A stretch of 64,000 nt of DNA, taken from the NCBI GenBank assembly GCA_016617785.1, contig JADILM010000002.1, forward strand, positions 1,736,001 through 1,800,000, given 5' to 3'. The number at the start of each line of letters is the position of its first letter. Position 1 is the first letter of the stretch. The position numbers and the translations under genes are program-made. Of the stretch, positions 1 through 10,640 are shown piece by piece. This DNA comes from Sporobolomyces roseus (Eukaryota > Basidiomycota > Microbotryomycetes > Sporidiobolales > Sporidiobolaceae). The notes under the pieces are model-generated. The model was not told the origin of the DNA and ran no database searches. It saw only the letters and a list, made by a program, of their open reading frames with translations.

Positions 1-216
1 AAGAGAGACTTGTCAATGTGCTTCCATTGTTGAAGACGGTCGACGATCTCGTGATCGGGACTAAGATCAAGTCGAATGAGAGAGAGTTAGTTGACGAGTT
101 GCGTGGTGGGGTGCTTAGGGATCGACTCACCGGATTTGACCAGTCTTTGATGAGGCTTGGTGACCGTGAGTTGGCTTTGCTAGGCGTACTGATTTGTGGT
201 GTAAAAGTCCAGACAT
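1..216 (-). CDS. Partial gene at left edge (5' end only), possibly Ivy1-like
   Basis: The minus-strand start codon is at 216-214. Exon 1 (216-131) encodes a short basic leader beginning MSGLLHHKSVRL. A GT-AG intron (130-61) follows with matching phase, and exon 2 (60 to beyond base 1) reads PDHEIVDRLQQWKHIDKSL. The frame stays open across the junction and off the window. A CACAG acceptor abuts the ATG, so a leader intron is possible. The 'LQQWKHIDKSL' segment resembles, from memory, the start of the membrane-binding region of fungal Ivy1-like proteins (phospholipid-binding vacuolar proteins). That identification is weak because only about 48 residues are visible. The gene model is better supported than its function. 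Confidence 0.5.
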
Positions 217-1265
217 CTGTGAGAAGACAAAGTTGTGTGGTTGTGAAGAAGAAGGGGAGAGAAAGTTCGAAATCAGTTGAAGGCTGGGAACGGAAAATTG
301 GTTTTCGATGACGCAGTTGTTTTGCCTCTTCCAATTTGATGACGGAGTAAGGTGTAAATCTTTCCTCTTTGTCTCGACCCTTCATTTGAGCGTGAGCGGT
401 GCATGCCGCTGCGACTTCACTAGTTTCACTTCTTCGCTTTCACAGCCAACTTGTTCCCGTTCCCAGCATCCAACGTGCTGCAGCGTTTGCCTCGTGACGG
501 ACCTCGTGCTCTCACGTCGTCGAGACTCGTCCTAGCAGCTGAACGACAGAGGGGATTCAGCAGCTCACCTTGCGAGTGTGGGTTTTGGAAAAATTGACAG
601 TCGTGCGAAGATTGCGGTTGAGCTACTCGATCTGGCCCGACTACTTTGTCGACTTCTGTAGATTTGGTAGGTTCGATGGAGGAGGCGAAGGTGTTCGACT
701 GAAGGAACGAGCTTGAAGGAGATTCGAGGACGTGAACTTGCGAAAGCGGCTGTAGAAGTTCGTGTCACTCGTAGGACCTACTGAATCGGGTCGTCGAATG
801 TAGTCGTCGGTGAGTGAAGGGAGAGAGGGCAAGAGAGAAGAGCCCCAGCAAACCATCAGAATCAACGCCGCGGACAAATCGGAGGGAGCAAAGACAGGAG
901 AACTGCCTTTCCATCCTCGACTGAAGCTATCAATCGTATCAGTGCATGAGATCAGTCGGCGCCGAGAGACGGATAGCTCGTAAGTGACTAACGATTGACC
1001 TGAAGAGCTTGAGATGCGTCTGCGAAGGTCAGCAAGAAAGTGGTCGAACGAGGATGAAAGGGAGAGTCAATACGAGAGACCCCCTTGAAAGCCGCTCTAT
1101 TATGCTGATGAGCACACTTGTAGCAAAGCTGAACGAAACGAAATTTGTTGCGAAATCCGAAAATCCTCACTGAAGTTGATCTCTCTTTCCCTCCACTTCA
1201 TTCAACCTCAACTTGTCAACTCCTCCGGCCCGAGTCTGCAACTCAAACTAACTAGAGGAGGAGTG
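217..1265. other. Intergenic region between divergent genes
   Basis: About 1 kb separates the start of the left-edge minus-strand gene from HRD1. Several short open frames exist on both strands, but none has plausible composition, splice structure or family resemblance. It presumably holds the promoters and leaders of both genes. I saw no repeat or RNA gene. Confidence 0.5.
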
Positions 1266-4200
1266 ATGATCTCGCTCAGTCGACTCCAGGTGTACGGCCT
1301 GCTCTCGACTACACTCTTCATCTCTACACTCGTCAACGCCTTCCGACAACGATCAAACTTCTATGCAGCTGCAGTATACCTCTCCAAGAGTAATGCCTGT
1401 GTAATGGTGAGATCTCATTTAGTCCTCACTCCTCGCTAACCATGATGAACGGTTCCCTTCTGATCAACGTGTTTCTCTGTCTGGTCACGCAGATCCTGTG
1501 GAACCAAGGTATCTACCAGACAGTATTGATGGGAAAGCTGTTACAGACCATCTTCTTGGGAGAACTTAGATTGATCGAAGTCGAGGTGAGTTTCCTCTCT
1601 CCCCTCTTTCCATCCGAAAGGCGGTGCGCAAGCCTGAACGAAACTGATCAAGAGGGACTAAACAGCGTTTACAAGAGAGAGGATGGTTCGCAGTGACGGA
1701 AACTTTGTTGGCGTTGACGATCTTCAAGGATGAATTCGAGAGTACTTTCGTTTTACTGTTCGTGAGCCTGCTATTCCTCAAGGTGTTCCATTGGTTGGCG
1801 AGTGATCGTATCGAAGCTGTGAGTACCTGGTCTCATCCATAACAAGCGAGTAGAAGCTGATGAAATAAGAGGAACAGATGGAGCAATCTGCGAACGTCTC
1901 TCGTCTCGCACACTTCCGAATGATGGGCTTGCTGTCACTTCTCTGGGTCGCCGATATCGTCATGGTACTCTTCGCTGCCGAATGTATCCTCGTCGAAGGT
2001 CCTACAGTCATGATCATGTTTGCTTCCGAGGTAAGTCTCAATTTGCATAATCCGTCAGAGTTCGACGAGCTGACCTTTCTCCGTCTGTGCAGTATATGAT
2101 CTTGGTTGCGAGTGTCTGGGCAACTTCGATGAAGTATCTGATCACTTGCATCGATATGAGAAGAGAGGTTCAATGGGAGGAAAAGTCAATTTACATTTTC
2201 TACGTCGATCTCATATCAGGTGCGTCTAGCATTCCTACATCTGCACGAACTCAAGCTCACAGTCTCCTGAGATGTAGACTTCTTTAAGCTCGTCACCTAC
2301 CTCACCTTCTTCGGTCTCACCCTAACTTTCTACGGACTCCCTCTCAACATCCTTCGCGACGTCTACCTCACACTCCGATCTTTCCTCCTTCGTATTCGAG
2401 ATCTTCGACGATATCGACTAGCGACAAAGAATATGGATACGCTTTACCCGAACGCAACGAGGGAAGAGATGGAGGCGATGTCAGACAAGACTTGCATTAT
2501 CTGTCGAGAAGATATGGAGTTCCAGTCAATTCCGGGATCAGAAGAAGCGACTACAGCCGTAGGCACTGAAGATGGGGAGACGCCAGCTCCCGCACCTGCT
2601 CGAACACCCGAAACTCCACGTCGAGGACCAAACGAAACTCCGAAGAAACTCCCTTGCGGTCATGTTTTCCATTTCCACTGCTTGAAGAGTTGGCTCGAAC
2701 GACAGCAGAGCTGTCCAACTTGGTATGAATCCCTCTCACTTTGAGTTCTAGCGATTCGATCTGATTTCGCTTCTCTGATCAGTCGTCGACCTGTTCTCCC
2801 TCAAGAGCAACCTGCAGCAAACGCGGCAGCTCGTGTACCGGCAGCGAACGCAGCTCGAGCAGATGGAGAAGGAGCACCGGATCGACCTGGTCAACAAGAG
2901 CAAGCTCTTCGTCAAGCTCAGATCAATCTCGCCCGCAACTTAGGTCGAGAAGCGTTTGGAGTGATCTTTCCGAATATGCCTTTCCCCGACGACGCAGTAG
3001 ACCGACCACTCAATGGACTCAATCAACAAGAGCCTATCCAACGTCCTACAACTCTCACCCCTCCTCCACCTCCCGCTCACGAACAAACTCCCAACGCTCA
3101 GCTACCTCCCGACGCTCAAGCCGGCAGTACAGCTGCTTCGACTTCCACACCTCCCGCTTCAACGTCCGCTTCAACTTCCAGACCTTCTACATCTTCCTCA
3201 CCTCTTCGTTCCCTCCTCCATCCACCTTCGACCTCGAACCCACAATCCTCCGATTCCCCGAACCCTCTCGCTCGATTCTCCCTGCCGAATCTCGAACTCC
3301 CTCCCACCGGCGAATCAGCCTTATACCATCCTCCTCCATCATTCGGCAATCTCGACCTAGATTTCTCTTCCCTTGGTCGATCCTCTGCTCCCTCAACTTC
3401 TCAATCTGGTTACGCAGATCTCGCTTACGGAGCGTTCCCTCAATACGGTGGTCGAACAACGAATGTCCCTCCACCGAGTCGGTACACGGTCGATGGAAAC
3501 CCTTCGAAGCCGCCAAATCTCGAAGAGCGAATCAAACACGTCAGGGAAAGGATGAATCAAGCAGGAGGGATCGCGAGTACGAGTGGTGCAGATCAACCAA
3601 CAGCTACAGAGAAGAAGGACAAAGGGAAAGGGAAAGCGAAGGTGGAGGAGCCGAGTGAGGTCGAGGAGAAAGCTGAGGAAAAGGCGAAAGAAGAAGAGAT
3701 CGATGAGGTAGAAGCGGAAGTGCCAGCCCTCTCTCGGCGACAAGCGGCACTCCTAGCTGCTGAACGACGACGGAACGCTCAAGCTGCTCGACCACCTTCC
3801 CCTTCCTCCTGGATTCGCAAAACCGATTCTCTCGCTCCTTGGTCAGAAGCAGCGATGGCGACTCCTCTACCTCCCTCTCGCGAACCTTCTCCTACTCCAC
3901 CTATCTCACGAAAGGAAACTGCAGCTCCTTCGAGACAAGCTTCGACTCCTGTTCTTCCTCCTCCTACGACTTCGAATGGACCCGTGTCTCTACCTCGTTT
4001 GATCCCTCTCTTCGATCCCTCGAATCCGACTGCCGGTTCCCCCTATCCCGCTCTCACATCATCTTCTCTCCCATCATTCAGCTCGGCCTCATCGACACCG
4101 ATACAAGCTACGAACGAGCAGCTCTTGGAGGAAGCGGATCAATTAGCTAGGAGAGGGATCGAGGATAGGTTGAGAATGCTGGTAGGGTTCCAAGATCGTC

Positions 4201-4322
4201 TAGAGGGACTCGTGGATGAGATGAGAATGGCTTTGAGGTCACCGATGAGTGGTGGTGGTGGTAAGGAAGTCGATCGGAAAGGAAAGGGAAAAGAGGAGTC
4301 AGTCGTGGATCCTTCGAATTAG
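1266..4322 (+). CDS. HRD1: Hrd1-type ERAD E3 ubiquitin ligase (synoviolin)
   Basis: Hrd1 is a multispanning ER membrane RING ligase that retrotranslocates and ubiquitinates misfolded proteins. Seven exons (1266-1406, 1493-1585, 1666-1818, 1878-2030, 2093-2219, 2278-2722, 2783-4322) give 883 residues. The N-terminal ~260 residues form hydrophobic helices with family landmarks: [10 protein letters not shown], the WFAVTET stretch and a Leu-rich '[12 protein letters not shown]'. The RING-H2 ligands are C295, C298, C349, H351, H354, C357, C368 and C371, ending ERQQSCPTC, with an acidic/Pro-rich insert of about 50 residues between the second and third ligands. An intron splits the codon of the last RING cysteine. 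The rest is a Pro/Ser-rich cytosolic tail with a Lys/Glu-rich block and a short predicted helix near the end. Start chosen by alignment to the family N-terminus. Confidence 0.93.
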
Positions 4323-4544
4323 GGACTTGTAGGGGAATAGTAGTCGTTACTCGACGTTGCATTTCAGATATCCTCCTCGTAATTGTCCAATGCATCGTAG
4401 CGAGAAGTTGCGAGACACGCAGAGTTTGACACGATTCGAATCGCTGAACAACCTCTTCTCTGATCTATTGCCTTCAGAACAGAATGGCTACTCTCTATCA
4501 TACCTCGTCGTCACTGTCAAGTCACCATCGATCTAAGGAGTCGA

Positions 4545-4559
4545 CCGGACTTTCCGCGG
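4545..4559 (+). promoter_or_regulatory. Conserved CCGCGG promoter element upstream of MYND gene A
   Basis: The 15-mer CCGGACTTTCCGCGG ends 126 bp before the start codon at 4685. The same 15-mer occurs before MYND genes C and D, and a shortened form before gene B, at nearly the same distance. Between it and the ATG lies a pyrimidine-rich tract typical of fungal core promoters. The intergenic stretch from HRD1 (4323-4684) holds nothing else I recognise. Confidence 0.5.
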
Positions 4560-4684
4560 CGCGAGATTGCCAACTTTCTCTTTCCCTCTCTTCCTCTCTT
4601 CTCTTCCTCTCCTGCTCTTCACTTTCTCAACTCGCCCGCATAATCCGCTCAGTCTCAACTTCAGTCACTCCCCCGATTCTCAGC

Positions 4685-5722
4685 ATGTCCACCTCGAGTT
4701 CTACCGCTCCTCCCTCAGCTCTAGGAGAATGTGTTGTTTGTGGGAAAGAATCATCGACTCGCTGCTCAAGCTGTGCAGAAGGTGGAGTGGAGTGGATGTT
4801 CTTTTGCTCAAGGGAACATCAGAAACTCGTGAGCAGTCTCATCTTGAGCATGAATGAGATTGATCTCGCTGATTTGGTTCAATGATCTCGCCTCATTCGC
4901 CTCGCACTTTTCCCCTCTCTTGACAGATCTGGCCTGTTCACAAGCGTGTCTGTGGAAGTGAATTCAAATGGCCGGTTCTGAGTCCAAACGAAAGGGACGA
5001 AATGATCGCACTCAGCTCAAAGCCGACGATGAGCGAATTTTCCATGACATGGCTTGATTCGTGGAGGCAATCCAGTCTCATCTCTGGCGTTCCATCAGAG
5101 GTGCATCAACAGATCGCAAACAATACGGCAAAGTTCTTCGAAGTGAGATATGCTGTTCTGCTTGCCTGATGGAAACGACTGTGACTGATCGAGTAGTGTC
5201 TGACAGGTGGCTACAAGGACGCTAGAGAAGGACGCTGGCTACGGCTCGAGGACTCAGAAGGTCCTGTCCTCGCACCGGAGCTCCGCCTTTTCGACAAAGC
5301 TGGTCTCCGGTCCCTGCCTCGAACGACGTCCCACGATTCCCGAGATGCATGCCCTCATCGCAGCGGACCCCTTCGGTTACCTTGCGTATCTTGAGCGCGC
5401 GTATCTCAAGGCCACCCCAGACTGCGAGGAAGCTGTGTGGTACTCAGATTTCCATCACAGAATGGTCATTCTCGTCGCTCAGCTCGTCGACTACACTCGC
5501 TCGACTCACGTCGCCGGCAGACCTCCCAAACAGGAGCTTATCAAGAACCAGGTTCACTCGATCAAATGCACGATGAAGCTCGCCTGCGATGTTATTCGAG
5601 TTTCTCATCCGGAGGAGGCGAAATTGATCAACGAAGTTTACCTTCAAGAGCTGTTCAACAGGTGTGGAGTGAAGATCATTGGTCTGTATAACCTTCTTCG
5701 GGAAGAGACGGGTGCAAAGTAG
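4685..5722 (+). CDS. MYND zinc-finger protein, paralog A
   Basis: Three exons (4685-4828, 4927-5142, 5207-5722) give 291 residues. The N-terminus carries a complete MYND finger: CVVCG, then CSSC, then FCSREH, then, after the first intron, IWPVHKRVC. This fits the C-x2-C, C-x2-C, C-x3-H, H-x3-C pattern of this protein-interaction module. Exon 1 is exactly 144 nt, as in the three paralogs at 28.1, 29.6 and 53.7 kb. The C-terminal ~170 residues form a domain I cannot name, with shared motifs 'DPFGYLAY', 'WYSDFHHR' and a Leu-rich end near 'VYLQELF'. No methyltransferase (SET) motif is present, so this is not a SMYD enzyme. An F-box gene follows on the same strand about 1 kb downstream. Function unknown; an adaptor role is inferred only from the finger. 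Confidence 0.85.
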
Positions 5723-6726
5723 AAAGAGGATCAGACTACTGTGAAAGGAAGAGTCAAAGGAGCCATGTAGTCGCGAAATCAATACTCGAGAAGTCTTGTC
5801 AGTTGTAGTACAAGGGATGAAAAAAATGAATGTCAGAGAGCTAGCTGTGTGCTCTCCGAATTTGAGAGGTGTCGAGCACGATCACCACGACCGATTTCTG
5901 TCTTTCGCATTGCGTCGTGATCGTGAGAAGACTTGAATTCGAGAGTCCTTCCGAGCATATGAGAAGATCTTTTTGGTATCCCGATGAGGGATTTGGACCA
6001 ACGAGCAGAGACGCGAAGCGGATGGCAGCACCTCAAAGCGGTCGAATCGTCAAATTGCGAAAGTGATCTCGGGAGATGACGATCCTTCAGCCCTCGTTGC
6101 AGAAGCGCAGATATCTTTTGAGCTACAGCTACACCTTGTAGCTCACGGACAACCTGATCGAGAACAGCGCAGAGCAGACGAGGGGTGAGAATCGATCAAC
6201 GAAGCGAAATCAAGCGTCAAAGCAGGCGAGATTGATCGTTGCTGCTTCAAGAGATCCTTACGAGCTTGATCGTAGCTCAGAGCAATTCTTCGAAGTACTG
6301 GAGGGAGTGTGAAGAGGTTGAAACTGAAAGAGAGATGAAACGGAACGAGTTGACTTTAACCATTCACACGACACTCGAACTCGGCTAGAATCAGCTCAGA
6401 ACAGCTCAGAGATCAAATAGAACACGCCTCAAGTAATACTCCACCTTCAACCTCAAGAAAAGATTCGAAATCTCGATTCACGGGACTTAACTCGAACTCG
6501 ACTCGATTAGCCAGGTTCAGCCTCGTAGCTAGCTCCTGTAAGCACTGATTGGCTCTCTGTATCCCGTACAGCTGGATTGAGCTGATCTTCTGGATGTTTG
6601 CAGCTTCCTCCCTCTTCGCTTCTGTCGACCAAATCCCGATTCGTGAGGTCCTCTCTCGCCCTGTCCCTGCATCGCTCGATCTCTCATCCAACTATAGACA
6701 CAGTCTGTCTCTCCCCTTCGTCGACA
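5723..6726 (+). promoter_or_regulatory. Upstream region and leader of F-box gene 1
   Basis: No gene is supported here. From about 6060 the sequence is clearly related to the region upstream of F-box gene 4 (from about 55060). It includes a purine-rich stretch around 6308-6375 (GAAGAGGTTGAAAC, GAGATGAAACGGAACGAG) that also occurs, reversed, upstream of F-box gene 2 near 26586-26652. A leader intron lies at 6538-6603. The left part (5723-6060) shows nothing identifiable. Confidence 0.5.
6538..6603 (+). other. Predicted 66-nt intron in the 5' leader of F-box gene 1
   Basis: The GTAAGCACTG donor and GTTTGCAG acceptor define 66 nt ending 123 bp before the ATG. Equivalent introns of 65-66 nt occur at the same relative place before all three paralogs (26415-26351 minus, 51848-51913, 55513-55578). 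They share an internal GAGCTGATC-like stretch near the branch region and the exonic CTTCCTCC that follows. Leader splicing therefore appears to be an ancestral trait of the family. Confidence 0.6.
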
Positions 6727-7993
6727 ATGCCGATTCCTTCCCTTCCCATCGAGATCATTGTCGAAATTGTTTCCTATCTTCGCACAAGTCTAGCCAAAGA
6801 CGCCAGAGAAGCCATCAAAGCCGGTCAATCGATCTCTCTCGTATGCCGCTCGTGGTACACTACCGGTCAAGCTCTTTGCTGGAGAACTCTCACCCTCGAG
6901 GTCACCACATTCCCTTCCCTCGTCACCCATTTTTCGCTTCACCCTCGTCTCGCTCTACTCGTACGAGGTCTCAGACAGACTCCACCAGACCCGATCAAAG
7001 AAGAAAGAGGTCATCCGAGCATCGATGCAGGCTTTCGATCTCTCGCAGCTTCACTCGCATTGACGGTCGGAATTCGGAAATTGGTCGTCGATCGCGTTCC
7101 CGCTCGCACTCTTCAAGAAGTTCTACGTGCAGCTTGTAGCCTACCCAATCTACAGACATTCCGCATCGCCGCCCGCAGAGTGGCCTGGACCAGCGAATTC
7201 TCCTCGATACTTGGTCGCGGCTCGCCTTCGATTACGACCCTCCGATTGATAGCCGCCAGGCTCTATGCATTGGCACCGATTCACTCCTCTCATCAAGCTA
7301 CACTCCCGGTCGTCAATCTATCTTTAGGCTGGATAAGCGACCCCGATGAGACTCCGCTCATCCTGAAGGATCTCCTTCCTTCCCTCAGCTCGATCTCACT
7401 GAGGACGTGCACTCTGTCAGTTTCTGCTGCAGATGAAGCTGCCTACATGTGGCTGTCAAGCTGTCCAGGCCTTCAGAACTTGGTCGTCATCGCTGGGAAC
7501 TTCGACGTATCACGCACCTTCACCAGATTGATCAATCATCTACCTCGAATGCTCTCACTAAAGAAACTCCAGCTCGAGCTCAAAAGCCAAGAATATGCTG
7601 TTTCGTTTCCAATCGCGCTCGACGAATTCCTCCGAGCTCTGCCACCCAATCTCGGGAAGATCAAGGCTAGAGACTTCATCTTCGAAGACTACCTCTCAAT
7701 CTCGCAATGCGAGAAGCCCTCCTCTCCGACTCGGTACCGCCGAATCGAAACTTCAGTTCTTCTCGACGACACAGAGGATGAGGACAGTGAAGAGGAAGAT
7801 TACACCGAGCAACAGTTCGCATTGATTCTTTGGGCGGAGCAAGGGGATAACACTTGTTGGTATCGTCGACCACTCAGTTACTTGACATGGGAGGAAAAGG
7901 CAGAACGGTCAGTCTCGTCTTCATTTCCTCTCCTACACCCTCTTCTGATGCATCGCTTGTTTTCTCTTTCGCAGAAAGAAAGCGAAACGATAA
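6727..7993 (+). CDS. F-box protein, paralog 1
   Basis: Exon 1 (6727-7907) and a 19-nt exon 2 (7975-7993) give 399 residues. The N-terminus MPIPSLPIEIIVEIVSYL followed by ISLVCRSWY and CWRTLTL is an F-box, the Skp1-binding motif of SCF ubiquitin ligase receptors. The remainder has irregular Leu-rich segments (for example LPNLQTFRI, CPGLQNLVV, MLSLKKLQL), suggesting a degenerate leucine-rich substrate-binding domain. It ends in an acidic stretch (DDTEDEDSEEED), a TWEEK motif and a basic tail KKAKR. Without splicing, the frame would continue past 8200, but the spliced end matches paralog 4, which argues for the intron. It lies about 1 kb downstream of MYND gene A. The substrate is unknown. Confidence 0.85.
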
Positions 7994-8765
7994 TCGCCTC
8001 TTCTATCACATTCCCTACTTCCATCGCTCGCTTGCACACTTCTCTCATCCCTCAGTATCCATTCACTTCTCTTCCTGTTCTCTTCGTCCTCTCACCCCTC
8101 GTTTTTCGCCTCACCTCGATTTCCGCTTCCCCTTTCCCCCGTTCGCCTCAAAAGCTGTCCGCCGTGCTCTACCTTCGACTGCTCTTCCTCCTATCACTTT
8201 AATTCGCCTCTCTTTCACCCTCGACCAAAACTTCAAGCTCGAGCGTCAAGAAACACTCTCGAATGAACAAATCGAAAAGTAAGATGAAGTTGTTTGCCTG
8301 AAATACGCATTCTTTGTGCTCGCTGTCGAAACGACTCGGAGACAGAGACGAGTGACACGGATCGCTATCGAACAAGCGACTTGGTGAAGTCGACTTTCGA
8401 CTCTGCTTGGTGGCCTTTCCTTCGCGAGCTTACTAGGTGCACTCAGCTGGCACGAATGCTCTTTTCACGTCTTGCGTATCGTCTCTACTTGCGTGAAAGG
8501 CGCAGGCTAGCCTCGATTTGGCGACACTACAGAAGATAAGATGAAACGAGCGCTCTCTAAAAGAAACGAATCGCAGACGTTCAAACGAAAACAAATCAGA
8601 CTGATATTACCAGATATGTCGATCGTCGACGAACGAGGGGCATGTGACTACAGCAAAAAGAGGAAGCAACAAAGAAAGGAATCCCCTTCGAAGAAAAACG
8701 AAAAGTTGCAAAACGACTCGACTCTGCTCCCGACTTCAATCGTGTTCATACGTTTCATCTCGACT
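7994..8765. other. Intergenic region between F-box gene 1 and cupredoxin gene 3' ends
   Basis: The first ~330 bp are the 3' part of the duplicated block shared with 56975-57308. They are pyrimidine-rich and probably serve as 3' untranslated sequence. From 8326 to 8765 I see only short open frames without family resemblance. Confidence 0.45.
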
Positions 8766-10640
8766 CTAGGAGACGACGAGTAGAGAGACAACGAAAGTAA
8801 CGAGTAAAGCTAGGTTGATTCCGACCAAAGTCGAACTAGTCGACCCGCTCGATTCGGTCGAAGTTCCAGAAGGAGAAGCAGGGTTGCCGTTCGAGTCGGT
8901 GGCGGATGGAGAGGAACTAGAGGATGCGCCAGCTAGACCGTTCGGGTTTTCGACGAGGAATTGTCGAGTGTAAAGAATGTTCTCCATGGCGACACTGTTC
9001 GAAGAGGAGCGATCGATCAGCGAGATGACAAAGAGCGAGTAAGAGGGAGAGAACGTACGGCACAGCCCACTCAGGAAGCTGCGAGGTCTACGAAAGAGAA
9101 GAAAGGAAAGTTAGTCTCGCTCTATTGATCGAGAGAAGAGGAGGAGAACATACAGCTAGTTTGTCACCCCAAGCCCAAGCTGAAGGAGAATCCTTGCACT
9201 TCGTCTTGGTTTCGTTCCAGAGAGATTCGAGACCAGAGTCGCTATCGACGAAGCACACTCGAATCAGTATACTCTCGACGAAAGATGCGAAAGAAAGTGA
9301 GCTCACTTGGCTGCCATTTTCGGCATCGCTTCACCAAAGCTTCCTCCAGGGACAGCTACCGTAAGTCCCTAAAAGAAGAGGAAGGAACTCGAAGAGTCAG
9401 TCGAGTTAGACGAGAGAATCAAAAGAAAAGTTGACAGACATTGACGAGTCCGAACATGCCTGTGAGGAGTCAAGCGAGTCACAAGTCAGTCCGCTGCATC
9501 TCGACGAGGGAAGAGAAACGCGACTTGCCCTTCGCACAGTGAGTAGCTACGCCGCAGAAATATGTTTGCGTCTCCGACGAAGTGATCTCGAGAGGGAACT
9601 CGAAACCCTTTTCTTGCATTCCGGACTTGTATGCACCGACAGCTTGTGAAGCGTTGCAGACCGTGAGTGGCGAAGATTGAGTGACGGTGTGAGGTCCAGC
9701 TAGCGAAAGAGCACAATCGAGAAGAGTCAGTTCCGGGTGTAGCGAAAGAGAGGAGAAGTTACGATGTACCTCCCCAGATGAATGTAACGTTTTGTCCGAT
9801 GGGCACGTTGATATTGAAAGGTACCATTCTATCGAGATCAAGAGAGAGAAGTGAGAAAGAAGTTGTTGGAGCGAGGTTCTCAAAACTCACCTCAAATCGC
9901 CCTTCTTGGGAGCGACGATGACTTGATAAGGTCCAGCGACGAGTCCAGCATCGGCAGCGTTTCCAGTAGCGTTTCCTAGTGGAGGAGAAGGAGCTGCCGA
10001 AGGTGCCGTAGCTGATCCTCCGAGAACAGGAGTCGCAGAACCAATCCAAGAAGATTCGATCCAAGTTGATGATTCGGCGTTGACTGGGTAGTCGGATCCG
10101 TAGGCTCCGTTAGCGGTAGCGTCGGCGGGAGGAGGAGAAGGAGGGTAAGCTCCAGCGTAAGGATCGGAAGTTTGTTGAGCGTCTCCTCCAACATAGACGG
10201 CGGAAGGAGCGTATTCGTCGTCGGCGTGATCCATCAAATAGCCTGATTGAGAAGCTTCAACGGGAGGGTAGACTCCTCTTCCTTCTTCGGTCCAGGATCC
10301 TCCCTCAGCTGTTCACGAGAAAAGAAACGAACGATGAGTACTCGAAAGAAGGAGCGAGAAAATGAATGAGAGGACAAGCTTACCAGTACATTCTGAACCG
10401 CAGGTATCGTAGGGAAGACCAGCTTGAGGGGGTTGATCGGATCCCCAAGGAGAGCGAGCAACGTGCTTTATCCTTTGAGGATTGTGACGACCTCCTTCAA
10501 GAGCGAAAAGAGACCAAATTGTAAAGTCAGCTTCTTTTCTTTACGAGTCGACTAGAGGGAATGGGGCGCTCACCTTGTGCGAGTACACCATCAGGTTGAA
10601 CAAGAAGGAGAGACAAACCAGCGAGAGTAGAGAACAACAT
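8766..10640 (-). CDS. Secreted GPI-type cupredoxin (plastocyanin-like) protein
   Basis: The minus-strand start at 10640 gives a signal peptide (MLFSTLAGLSLLLVQ). A Pro/Ser/Asn-rich region follows, then a cupredoxin domain: 'VPIGQNVTFIW', GPHTV (His ligand), and FCGVATHC...GM supplying Cys, His and Met ligands, so a complete type-1 copper site. The C-terminus is Ser-rich and ends in a hydrophobic tail (VGINLALLVTFVVSLLVV), consistent with a GPI anchor. About eight exons; the domain is split by introns at roughly 9895-9830, 9770-9700, 9528-9460, 9439-9369 and 9306-9270. The 9528-9460 intron starts with GC instead of GT, and the next-to-last short intron is uncertain. Fungal proteins of this type are cell-surface proteins of uncertain role. 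Confidence 0.75.

Larger units (their letters stand above)
6060..8325 (+). repeat. Dispersed duplication, copy 1 (partner 55060-57308)
   Basis: The 5' upstream region, leader intron, whole coding sequence, terminal intron and about 330 bp of 3' flank are all recognisably the same as 55060-57308, in the same orientation about 49 kb away. The 3' end of similarity is near the shared ATTCTTTGTGCTCG stretch. Boundaries were placed by eye and are approximate, and I saw no target-site duplications or terminal repeats. Confidence 0.7.

Noticed and set aside
4685..5722. MYND genes as SMYD-type lysine methyltransferases
   Set aside because: No SET domain motifs (NHxCxPN, GEELxxxY) appear in any of the four copies; only the MYND finger and an unnamed domain are present.
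6060..8325. Transposon-mediated copying of the F-box block
   Set aside because: I found no transposase, terminal inverted repeats, LTRs or target-site duplications at the block ends, so a mobile-element claim is not supported.
8294..8783. Open frames just downstream of the F-box gene 1 duplication
   Set aside because: They are Arg/Ser/Lys-rich, short and without splice sites or similarity to anything, and they extend past the duplicated block where the other copy has no counterpart.
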